64,000 nt of DNA, from assembly GCF_035956715.1 (NCBI RefSeq), contig NZ_CP108381.1, positions 1,426,001 to 1,490,000 on the forward strand, written 5' to 3'. Position 1 is the first letter of the stretch; each line of letters starts with the position of its first letter. Below, one piece after another: positions 28,679 to 36,088 of this stretch. This stretch comes from Nocardia sp. NBC_01329 (GTDB lineage: Bacteria > Actinomycetota > Actinomycetes > Mycobacteriales > Mycobacteriaceae). The position numbers were made by a program, and so were the translations under genes. Under the pieces are notes generated by a model that searched no databases, was not told where the DNA came from, and saw only the letters and a program-made list of their open reading frames with translations.

Positions 28679-29859
28679 ATCCGTGGTTCGAAACCGTCGC
28701 CGAAGCGCATCGGCGCGCGAAGAAACGGCTGCCGAAATCGGTGTACGGCGCGTTGGTCGCCGGCTCGGAACGCGGCCTGACCATCGACGACAACCAGGCC
28801 GCCTTCGGCGAGCTCGGTTTCGCCCCGCACGTGGCCGGACCCATCGGCGAGCGCGACCAGTCGACCACGGTGCTGGGTCAGCAGATCTCGATGCCGGTGA
28901 TCATCTCGCCGACCGGCGTCCAGGCCGTCCATCCCGAGGGTGAGGTCGCCGTGGCCCGCGCCGCCGCGGCCCGCGGGACCGCGATGGGGCTCTCCTCGTT
29001 CGCCAGTAAACCGGTGGAGGAAGTCGTCGCAGCCAACCCTGCCACGTTCTTCCAGCTCTATTGGTGCGGGAGCAAGGACGATATCGCCGGACGGATGGCG
29101 CGCGCGAAGGCCGCGGGTGCGGTAGGCCTGATCCTCACCCTCGACTGGTCGTTCTCGCACGGTCGCGACTGGGGCAGCCCGTCGATCCCGGAGAAACTGG
29201 ATCTCAAGACGATGGCGAGTTTCGCGCCCCAGGTGATCGCCAAACCGCGCTGGCTGACCACCTATCTGAAGTCGGGCTCACTGCCCGATCTCACCGCGCC
29301 CAATATGGCGCTGGGCGAGGCGCCGGCCCCGGGTTTCTTCGGCGCCTACGGTGAATGGATGGGTACCACGCCGCCGGACTGGACCGATGTGGCCTGGGTC
29401 TGTGCGCAGTGGGACGGCCCGGTGATGCTCAAGGGTGTGATGCGGGTGGACGACGCGCGGCGCGCGGTCGACGCCGGCGTGGCCGCGATATCGGTGTCCA
29501 ATCACGGTGGTAACAACCTCGACGGCACCCCGGCCTCCATCCGCGCCCTCCCGGTGGTCGCCGACGCGGTGGGACACGAGATCGAGATCCTGCTCGACGG
29601 CGGTATCCGCCGCGGAGGCGATGTGGTCAAGGCCGTGGCACTCGGCGCGCGGGCGGTCATGATCGGCCGCGCCTATCTGTGGGGTCTGGCAGCGAACGGG
29701 CAGGCCGGCGTGGAGAACGTGCTGGACATCCTGCGTGGCGGTATCGATTCCGCGCTGCTCGGGCTGCGCAAGACCGGTGTCACCGAGCTGGACCGGTCCG
29801 ACATCGTGATTCCCGCGGGTTTCGAGCGACGACTGGGGGCCGACGCCTCGACGCAGTGA
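28675..29859 (+). CDS. mftD: Pre-mycofactocin synthase MftD (FMN alpha-hydroxyacid oxidase family)
   Basis: A 394-aa FMN-dependent enzyme of the lactate/glycolate oxidase fold. I recognise close similarity to mycobacterial MftD/LldD1: WFETVAEAHRRAKKRLPKS at the start, ISPTGVQAVHPEGEVAVARA, and the C-terminal SVSNHGGNNLDGTPASIRAL with the catalytic His. MftD converts the excised dipeptide-derived intermediate into redox-active premycofactocin. It is coupled to mftE; the ATG at 28675 gives the family start. No precursor gene mftA, nor mftB or mftC, is found next to it. Confidence 0.9.
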   Translation: MNPWFETVAEAHRRAKKRLPKSVYGALVAGSERGLTIDDNQAAFGELGFAPHVAGPIGERDQSTTVLGQQISMPVIISPTGVQAVHPEGEVAVARAAAARGTAMGLSSFASKPVEEVVAANPATFFQLYWCGSKDDIAGRMARAKAAGAVGLILTLDWSFSHGRDWGSPSIPEKLDLKTMASFAPQVIAKPRWLTTYLKSGSLPDLTAPNMALGEAPAPGFFGAYGEWMGTTPPDWTDVAWVCAQWDGPVMLKGVMRVDDARRAVDAGVAAISVSNHGGNNLDGTPASIRALPVVADAVGHEIEILLDGGIRRGGDVVKAVALGARAVMIGRAYLWGLAANGQAGVENVLDILRGGIDSALLGLRKTGVTELDRSDIVIPAGFERRLGADASTQ

Positions 29860-29900
29860 TTGCGGTCATCCGACCACCCGCCGGCTTCGCGAGCAGTTCG

Positions 29901-29936
29901 CTTACCTACAGGTGAGTTATCGCACTGAAAAGTGCG
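29901..29936 (+). promoter_or_regulatory. Two adjacent palindromes upstream of the imine-reductase pair
   Basis: CTTACCT-AC-AGGTGAG (29901-29916) is an inverted repeat with one mismatch, and CGCACT-GAAA-AGTGCG (29921-29936) is a perfect one. They lie 40-75 bp before the GTG at 29977. The first resembles sites of HxlR/MarR-like regulators that often control redox enzymes, but no such regulator gene lies next to it. Confidence 0.5.
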
Positions 29937-29976
29937 TACTTGTGGGCTCCACCGGCCGCGCCGACACTCGATCACT

Positions 29977-30939
29977 GTGAACACGACCGCAGAACCGCCC
30001 CGAACAGCGCATACGGGAGGCTCATCGGCCGACCGGCCGATTCCGGTGACCGTGCTCGGCACCGGGTCGATGGGTCGTGCTCTGGCCGAGGCCTTTCTCG
30101 CGGCCGGGCACCCGACCACCGTATGGAATCGCACCCCGCACCGAGCGGCCCCGCTGGTGACCGCGGGTGCCGACCATCGGCTCGCCATCGCCGATGCCCT
30201 TGCCGCGGGCTCGCTGATCATCAGTTGTACGACCACATTCCGAGCCGCACGGGAAAGTTTGACGGGCGCGGAGTCCCAGCTGGCCGGGCGCACCTTGATC
30301 ACCCTCAACAGTGGCACGCCCGCCGATGCGCGGGAATTCGCGGCGTGGGCGCGGGACTGCGGGGCTCGGTTCCTCGCCGGTGCGATCAAGAATGTGCCCG
30401 CGGCCGTCGGAAAGCCGGACACACTGCTGTATTTCGGCGGTGAGCGAGCCGTCTTCGACAACCATGAGGGGGTATTGCGGGCTCTCGGCGGTGATCTCGT
30501 CCATCTGGGCGAGGACCCGGATCTGGCTGCCCTCTACGAGTCGGCTGTCGGTGCGACTCTGCTTCCCACACTGCTCGGGTTCTTCGAAGGGGCGGCATTA
30601 CTGGCGGCGCGTGGGATCCCGGCGCGGTCGATGGTGTCCTACTCCGTCAAGTGGCTACAGATGATCGAATCTCTGCTACCGCTCATGGCCGGAGAGATCG
30701 ACGACCGGGACTTCACCCGGCTGGGTTCGTCGATCGCGTTGTTCCACGACGCGATTCCCTACGACGAGCAACTCGGTGCGGAGGCAGGTGTCGATATGAC
30801 GTGGCACGATCCGATCCACGAGCTGCTGGGCCGGGCAGTGGCCGAAGGCCGAGGCGACCAGAGCATCACCGCCTTGATCGAGCTCCTGGCACCGGCTGCC
30901 CGCGCCGCCGGCGGACGCGAACCCCGGAAGGAAGCATGA
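29977..30939 (+). CDS. Imine reductase-like NADP-dependent oxidoreductase, first copy
   Basis: A 320-aa protein of the imine reductase/beta-hydroxyacid dehydrogenase superfamily. The Rossmann motif is GTGSMG at about residue 28-33 with the NADP-type WNRTPHRA turn; the C-terminal half is the helical dimerisation domain (LLPTLLGFFEGAALLAARGI, in part). It may reduce cyclic imines to amines or act on another C=N/C=O substrate. I take the GTG at 29977; an upstream ATG at 29932 would overlap the palindromic region. It overlaps the next, related gene by 4 bp. Confidence 0.83.
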   Translation: MNTTAEPPRTAHTGGSSADRPIPVTVLGTGSMGRALAEAFLAAGHPTTVWNRTPHRAAPLVTAGADHRLAIADALAAGSLIISCTTTFRAARESLTGAESQLAGRTLITLNSGTPADAREFAAWARDCGARFLAGAIKNVPAAVGKPDTLLYFGGERAVFDNHEGVLRALGGDLVHLGEDPDLAALYESAVGATLLPTLLGFFEGAALLAARGIPARSMVSYSVKWLQMIESLLPLMAGEIDDRDFTRLGSSIALFHDAIPYDEQLGAEAGVDMTWHDPIHELLGRAVAEGRGDQSITALIELLAPAARAAGGREPRKEA

Positions 30940-31820
30940 GCATGAATCCAGCAGCCGGTTCGGTGACCGTTATCGGACTCGGGCCGATGGGTCGGGCGAT
31001 GGTCGAGACATTGCGCGCTTCGGGCACCGTGGTCACCGTGTGGAACCGCAGTCCGGAGAAAGCGCACGCCATGACCGAGCACGGCGCTGTCCCTGTGGAT
31101 ACGGTCGCCGAGGCTCTCGACGCCGGCGAAGTGATCCTGGTCAGCCTGACCGAATACGCCGCGATGTATGACGTCCTCGGGGCTGCCGGCGATCACCTGC
31201 CGGGCAAGGCGATAGTCAACCTCTCCTCGGATTCGCCGGAAGAGACACGTACGGCGGCGCGGTGGGTCCATGCGCGAGGCGGCCGGTTCCTCGCCGGTGG
31301 AGTGATGGCCGATGCCGCGGGCGTCGGAGGTGCGGACGCCTTCATCTTCTACAGCGGCGAACGCGAGGTGTTCGACGCCTGTACCGAGGTGCTCCGCCCC
31401 CTCGGCCGGCCCGAATACCTGGGCGCGGATGTCGGGCTGGCGCAACTCTATTACCAGGCAGTCCTCACGCTGTTCCTGTCCGGACTGCTCGCGTTCGAAC
31501 AAGCACTGGCCATGATCGAGCGTTCGGGCGAACCGATCGAGCGGTTCCTGCCCTTCGCACAACAGTCGATGGGCGATATGACGGAGTTGTACGCCGGTGT
31601 CGCCGCCATGGCCGCCGACACCGACGGATGGCGTGATATCGGTCATCTGCGGATGATGGCGGCCGGTGCCGGGCATGTGGTCGAGACCGCCGCGGCCATC
31701 GGAGTGGGCACAGGCCTGGCGCGCGCGGTTCAGGACCACTGGCTCCGCGCCTTGTCCGACAGTGAGCGGACAGGTGCGCCGGTATCGACTTTCCAGCTGT
31801 TTCGCGGTGGTACGACCTGA
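30936..31820 (+). CDS. Imine reductase-like NADP-dependent oxidoreductase, second copy
   Basis: A 294-aa relative of the preceding product: GLGPMGRAMVETL Rossmann motif near residue 13, VWNRSPEKA for NADP, and a helical C-terminal domain (LYYQAVLTLFLSGLLAFEQA, in part). AAGGAAG precedes the ATG at 30936, which overlaps the upstream stop as ATGA. The two copies are clearly diverged, so a heterodimer or two-step pathway is possible. These enzymes are dimers in the family. Confidence 0.84.
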   Translation: MSMNPAAGSVTVIGLGPMGRAMVETLRASGTVVTVWNRSPEKAHAMTEHGAVPVDTVAEALDAGEVILVSLTEYAAMYDVLGAAGDHLPGKAIVNLSSDSPEETRTAARWVHARGGRFLAGGVMADAAGVGGADAFIFYSGEREVFDACTEVLRPLGRPEYLGADVGLAQLYYQAVLTLFLSGLLAFEQALAMIERSGEPIERFLPFAQQSMGDMTELYAGVAAMAADTDGWRDIGHLRMMAAGAGHVVETAAAIGVGTGLARAVQDHWLRALSDSERTGAPVSTFQLFRGGTT

Positions 31821-31933
31821 CATCGGCCTGCCGATCGTGGTGGCCGGAGTCGGATTCAGTGCTTGCGGGGCGATGGTCCGTGTGGTGCTGGTGTCGGTAA
31901 CTCCGCCTATCAGCGGACCCGGCGGGTTACGAT

Positions 31934-31952
31934 TTAGGTTCGCCTAACTCCA
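31934..31952 (+). promoter_or_regulatory. IdeR/DtxR-like iron box upstream of fumarase
   Basis: TTAGGTTCGCCTAACTCCA matches 14-15 of 19 positions of the iron-box consensus TTAGGTTAGSCTAACCTAA, with the left half perfect. It lies 113 bp before the fumarase start, in a 244-bp non-coding gap. No other gene is close enough on the right side to own it. Confidence 0.62.
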
Positions 31953-32064
31953 GGTGGTGCGGGGGTCGGCCGCTAGGCTCGCTGTGCTCGACCCCGGCGC
32001 AGTGGCCGTTCTCCGCGGCTGCGCCCTGTTAGACCAGCAGCCCACTTCCAAAGGAGTGCGATCG

Positions 32065-33741
32065 GTGACCGCGCCCGAGTTCCGTTATTCAGACCTGCTC
32101 CCGATCGGCGCCGACGACACCCCGTACCGGCTGCTCACCACCGAGGGCGTCAGCACCTTCGAATCCGGCGGCCGGACCTTCCTCCAGGTAGACCCGGAAG
32201 TGCTGCGGATGCTGACCGCCGAGGCGATGCACGACATCAGCCACTATCTGCGGCCCGCGCATCTGGCCCAGTTGCGGCGGATCATCGACGACCCGGAGGC
32301 CAGTGGTAACGACCGGTTCGTCGCGCTGGATCTGCTGAAGAACGTCAACATCTCCGCCGGCGGCATCCTGCCCATGTGCCAGGACACCGGTACCGCCATC
32401 GTGATGGGTAAGAAATCCGAGGGTGTGCTCACCGGTGTCGACGATGCCGAATGGATCAGCCGCGGCGTTTTCGACGCCTACACGAAATTGAACCTGCGCT
32501 ACTCCCAGCTCGCGCCCGTCACCATGTGGGACGAGAAGAACACCGGGTCCAATCTCCCCGCTCAGGTCGAGCTGTATTCCGCGCCCGGCGATCCCGCGAA
32601 GCCCTCCTACAAATTTCTGTACATGGCCAAGGGCGGGGGTTCGGCCAACAAATCGTTCCTGTATCAGGAGACCAAGGCGATCCTGAATCCCACCCGGATG
32701 CTCGAGTTCCTGGACGAGAAGATCCGTTCGCTGGGCACCGCGGCCTGCCCGCCGTACCACCTCGCCGTGGTGATCGGTGGCACCAGCGCCGAATTCGCAC
32801 TCAAGACCGCCAAATACGCCTCCGCGCACTACCTGGACAATCTGCCCACCGAGGGTTCGATGACCGGGCACGCCTTCCGCGACCTCGAACTCGAGCAGGA
32901 AGTGTTCAAGCTGACCCAGTCCTTCGGGATCGGCGCCCAGTTCGGCGGTAAGTACTTCTGCCACGATGTCCGCGTGGTGCGGCTGCCCCGGCACGGTGCC
33001 AGTTGCCCGGTGGCGCTCGCGGTCTCCTGCTCGGCCGACCGGCAGGCGCAGGCGAAGATCACCCCGGAGGGTGTGTTCCTGGAGCAGCTCGAGCGTGAAC
33101 CCGCGCAGTATCTGCCCGAGCAGACCGACGCGATCCTCGGTGGCGATGTGGTGAAGGTCGATCTGAACCGGCCGATGGACGAGATCCGCGCCGAACTGTC
33201 GAAATACCCGGTGAAGACCCGGCTCTCGCTATCGGGTTCACTGGTCGTGGCCCGCGATATCGCGCACGCCAAGATCAAGGAACGCCTGGACGCGGGGGAG
33301 GAGATGCCGCAGTACCTGCGTGATATGGCTGTCTACTACGCCGGACCGGCCAAAACCCCCGACGGCTACGCCTCGGGCTCCTTCGGCCCCACGACCGCCG
33401 GTCGGATGGATTCCTACGTCGACCAGTTCCAGGCGGCGGGCGGCTCGTTCGTGATGCTGGCCAAGGGCAACCGCTCCGCCCAGGTCACCAAGGCGTGCAA
33501 GGAACACGGCGGTTTCTACCTCGGCTCCATCGGTGGCCCCGCCGCCCGGCTCGCTCTGGACTGCATCAAATCGGTGGAGGTCCTGGAATACCAGGAACTG
33601 GGTATGGAAGCAGTCTGGAAGATCGAGGTCGAGGATTTCCCCGCGTTCATCGTGGTGGACGACAAGGGCAACGATTTCTTCGCCGAAACCCAGAAGCCGA
33701 TCGCGCTGCGGGTGCGGACCCGGTCCAAAGAGCGCGTCTGA
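32065..33741 (+). CDS. fum: Class I (4Fe-4S) fumarate hydratase
   Basis: A 558-aa class I fumarase, converting fumarate to malate in the TCA cycle. Cluster ligands are likely Cys105 ([10 protein letters not shown]), Cys228 ([10 protein letters not shown]) and Cys322 (AVSCSADRQ), matching the spacing known for this class. A C-terminal beta domain holds [19 protein letters not shown] choose the GTG at 32065, with AAGGAG 8 bases upstream; an in-frame extension from 31954 would cross the iron box. Mycobacteria commonly also use the class II enzyme; an oxygen-labile Fe-S version with an iron box makes iron control plausible. Confidence 0.92.
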   Translation: MTAPEFRYSDLLPIGADDTPYRLLTTEGVSTFESGGRTFLQVDPEVLRMLTAEAMHDISHYLRPAHLAQLRRIIDDPEASGNDRFVALDLLKNVNISAGGILPMCQDTGTAIVMGKKSEGVLTGVDDAEWISRGVFDAYTKLNLRYSQLAPVTMWDEKNTGSNLPAQVELYSAPGDPAKPSYKFLYMAKGGGSANKSFLYQETKAILNPTRMLEFLDEKIRSLGTAACPPYHLAVVIGGTSAEFALKTAKYASAHYLDNLPTEGSMTGHAFRDLELEQEVFKLTQSFGIGAQFGGKYFCHDVRVVRLPRHGASCPVALAVSCSADRQAQAKITPEGVFLEQLEREPAQYLPEQTDAILGGDVVKVDLNRPMDEIRAELSKYPVKTRLSLSGSLVVARDIAHAKIKERLDAGEEMPQYLRDMAVYYAGPAKTPDGYASGSFGPTTAGRMDSYVDQFQAAGGSFVMLAKGNRSAQVTKACKEHGGFYLGSIGGPAARLALDCIKSVEVLEYQELGMEAVWKIEVEDFPAFIVVDDKGNDFFAETQKPIALRVRTRSKERV

Positions 33742-33760
33742 CGCGTGCGGGGCGTCGAGT

Positions 33761-33790
33761 CCGGGCGTCGTCGCGGGTAGCGTCGCCCGG
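33761..33790. terminator. Weak terminator-like hairpin between convergent genes
   Basis: CCGGGCG (33761-33767) pairs with CGCCCGG (33784-33790) between fumarase (ends 33741) and the XRE regulator (ends 33838). Only 7 bp, with a 16-base loop. Confidence 0.35.
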
Positions 33791-33837
33791 CCTGTCGAGC
33801 CCAGCGGGGCCGTGAGGCCGGCGCGGCAGCGAATGGC

Positions 33838-34485
33838 TCAAGGAGACCAGGATCCATCGGTTTCGACGAGCTTGTCGATGACGCGCACGACCTGCTCCTC
33901 GTCGCGGGCCATGGCGCCCCAGCCGCGGTTCATCGGCCCGTCGAAGGACTGGCCCCACCAGCCGCCCCAAGCAATGCGCCCGTCCGGATGGAGGGCGAAG
34001 TAGATGGTGCCCTTGGAACCGAAGGGTCCGTCGCTCGCGCGGTACCAGCCCACCAGGGATTCACCGTCCCAGATCCGGACCTCGCCCAGCCAATGGAAAG
34101 AACCGTCTTTCCCGGCATCCGGTCCGCGAGCGCCCAGGCTCAGGATCTCGCCCTGCTGCGTGACCGACAGTGCGTGTACCTCGACCCGGCTCGCGCCGTT
34201 GTGCTGCGTTTCCCATGCTGCCCACCACTGACCGGACAGATCGATTCCGCCCGGGGTCATGCCCGCTATCTCGGCGATCGGCACCTGCAGTACCCGGGCG
34301 AGCTTGACCGCTATCTCCAGGCTGGGTGCCTGTTCGCCGGTCTCGTACCGTCCGATCTGGCGGAGTTGGACGCCGACGGCGACCGCCAGGTCTCGCTGGG
34401 ACAGGCGGCGCCGGTCCCGGGCATGCCGTATCGCGTCCGCCACTTGCACGCGGAATCGGTCATCCGTGCCGCTCACGAGCTCCAT
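33838..34485 (-). CDS. XRE-family regulator with C-terminal sensory-type domain
   Basis: A 215-aa protein. The N-terminal helix-turn-helix (about 12-70) reads RRLSQRDLAVAVGVQLRQIG and YETGEQAPSLEIAVKLARVL. The C-terminal about 130 residues are rich in Trp and Gly (GQWWAAWETQHNG, WGGWWGQSF) and probably form a beta-rich effector domain, seen in other actinobacterial XRE proteins of unknown signal. It is divergent from the small gene at 34581; two copies of a GTCY-TTTC-AGAC element lie between them. Confidence 0.82.
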   Translation of the reverse strand: MELVSGTDDRFRVQVADAIRHARDRRRLSQRDLAVAVGVQLRQIGRYETGEQAPSLEIAVKLARVLQVPIAEIAGMTPGGIDLSGQWWAAWETQHNGASRVEVHALSVTQQGEILSLGARGPDAGKDGSFHWLGEVRIWDGESLVGWYRASDGPFGSKGTIYFALHPDGRIAWGGWWGQSFDGPMNRGWGAMARDEEQVVRVIDKLVETDGSWSP

Positions 34486-34494
34486 GATCGCATC

Positions 34495-34565
34495 TGTCCT
34501 TTCAGACTTCCCGCAACGGCTTCTCGGGCATAGAATCGCCGCGTTGATGGTATGTCTTTTCAGAC
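34495..34565. promoter_or_regulatory. Two direct copies of TGTCYTTTCAGAC in a divergent promoter
   Basis: TGTCCTTTCAGAC (34495-34507) and TGTCTTTTCAGAC (34553-34565) differ at one base. Each contains an inverted repeat GTCY-N4-AGAC. One copy lies 10 bp before the XRE regulator start, the other 16 bp before the small gene start. They look like operators of the XRE protein controlling itself and the divergent gene. Confidence 0.62.
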
Positions 34566-34580
34566 GATCCAGGGAGACTA

Positions 34581-34916
34581 ATGAGACATGATCACGCGGA
34601 TAGCGGGGAGGGGCTCTCCACGGGCACGCACCAGCCCGGGTGGCCGCCCCCCGTCGGTCTGCCCGTGTACCCCCGGAGCGTCGAGAGCGCGCGGCGACGC
34701 GGCCCCACCTATCGCTTGACCGTTCTTCCCGTCGGTTCGTCGTACCTGGTACGGGTCCCCGCTTTCGGATTGGTCATGTACCTGGACGACGAGAATCGAA
34801 TCGTGGATGAGGCCGTGCGGCGTATCGGCGGCTGCGGCGCCGCCAATAATGACTTCCACGTCGAGATAGAACACCTCCCGAAATCGGGTATCGGCGGCCT
34901 GCGGGTGGTCGAGTAG
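34581..34916 (+). CDS. Small protein of unknown function, divergent from the XRE regulator
   Basis: A 111-aa protein, hydrophilic at first, then with a compact region YRLTVLPVGSSYLVRVPAFG and LVMYLDDENRIVDEAVRRIG that looks like a folded beta-alpha unit. AGGGAG lies 4-5 bases before the ATG. The product has no family I recognise. Its promoter carries one of the paired GTCT-TTTC-AGAC elements, so the XRE regulator probably controls it. Confidence 0.6.
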   Translation: MRHDHADSGEGLSTGTHQPGWPPPVGLPVYPRSVESARRRGPTYRLTVLPVGSSYLVRVPAFGLVMYLDDENRIVDEAVRRIGGCGAANNDFHVEIEHLPKSGIGGLRVVE

Positions 34917-34942
34917 CAGCCAGGATGGAGCCGATCGGGTGG

Positions 34943-35884
34943 TCATCGCAGATCCAGGCGCACGGTGCCCGCGGCGAGGATCGCCGCGCCGAGCGCGACC
35001 ACCGTGTAAGGCCACCACTGACGATCGCCGGGCGCCGCTGTCGGTTCCTCCTGCACGACTGTGGTACTGGATATCGCGTCCGTCGCCGACCGCACGTTGT
35101 GGGCGATCCCGTCGACGACTCCGGACACCGGCGCGACACCGTCGAGAAGTTGTCCCGTACCGTCGGTCAACTCCTGACCGCCGTCGTCGAGTAGGACAAG
35201 GCCGTCGCGGAGCTGACGGGACCCGTTGGCAGCCTGCGAAGTGCCCGCGACGAACTCGGCGTTCGGATCGGTGAGTTCGTAGGCGAGTTGCCGTGCGCCG
35301 TCGCGCAGCTGGGCGAGTTGGTCGAGGGAAGCGCGCCCCAGTCCCTGGGTTTCCGAGAGTTCGACGAGCGCGCGCACCCGGTCGCCAGCGTGCTGTGACG
35401 CCGGATCCGGTGCGGCAGCGAGAGTCTCTGCGACAGTCCGCAGCTGGGCGGTCACCTCCCCCTGGATCTCGCCGAGCCCGGACAGCCGGTCCACCAGTTC
35501 CTCGACTCCGTCACTGACCTGGGTCGCGCCGTCGCCGAGCAAGACCACACCGTCCTCGAGCTGCCCGAGTCCGTCGGCGAGCTGCTGACCACCGTCTCGG
35601 GCCTGCCGAAGGCCGTCTGCGAGCTGGTGGGCACCGTCGTCGAGTCGGTGGCCACCGTCGGTGAGCTGTCCGACACCACCATCGAGCAACGCCAGCGGCA
35701 GAGTCGTCTGCTGCAAGGTCGCGCGGACGGCGGCGACACCGCCGCCGGCATCGCCCGCCCGCGCCGGTGAACGTGCCGCCGTCACGGTCCCCTCGGGTGC
35801 GTCGCAGTAGGCGAACAGGGCGCCTGCTCCGATGAGGAGCAGGCCGGACGCGGCGATGAACATGGTGATGGCACGGGAACGCAC
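34943..35884 (-). CDS. Membrane-anchored heptad-repeat protein (xxxLxxG type)
   Basis: A 313-aa exported protein with an N-terminal membrane segment (about 5-27) and a C-terminal one (about 290-308). Between them is a long helical rod built of seven-residue LxDG-type repeats (for example LTDGGHRLDDGAHQLADGLR), as found in the YhgE/Pip and MmpL-linked actinobacterial proteins, but without their permease domains. The role is unknown; such rods may bridge membrane and wall. The start is GTG at 35884. It is not clearly in an operon. Confidence 0.75.
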   Translation of the reverse strand: MRSRAITMFIAASGLLLIGAGALFAYCDAPEGTVTAARSPARAGDAGGGVAAVRATLQQTTLPLALLDGGVGQLTDGGHRLDDGAHQLADGLRQARDGGQQLADGLGQLEDGVVLLGDGATQVSDGVEELVDRLSGLGEIQGEVTAQLRTVAETLAAAPDPASQHAGDRVRALVELSETQGLGRASLDQLAQLRDGARQLAYELTDPNAEFVAGTSQAANGSRQLRDGLVLLDDGGQELTDGTGQLLDGVAPVSGVVDGIAHNVRSATDAISSTTVVQEEPTAAPGDRQWWPYTVVALGAAILAAGTVRLDLR

Positions 35885-36088
35885 GACCGGTCACGCTACT
35901 GGCCGAGATTAAGGAATCATTGAGCTCGCCGGTGTCCAGAGATGGCACACACCGGGCTCGGGCCACCCAGCCGCCGTCCCGGGCCCCGCCGTGCTCCCAG
36001 GGACGGTGCTCGGTTTGTCGGGGTCTGCTGGATGTAGCACTGCTGGTGAGACCGGTCGCCGGCGGGCACCCCTCGCGCAGTGGCTATC

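Noticed and set aside
22034-29859. A sigma factor belonging to the stressosome operon
   Set aside because: No protein with sigma-70 regions 2 and 4 is encoded in or next to the operon; the nearest regulator is the TetR-type MftR.
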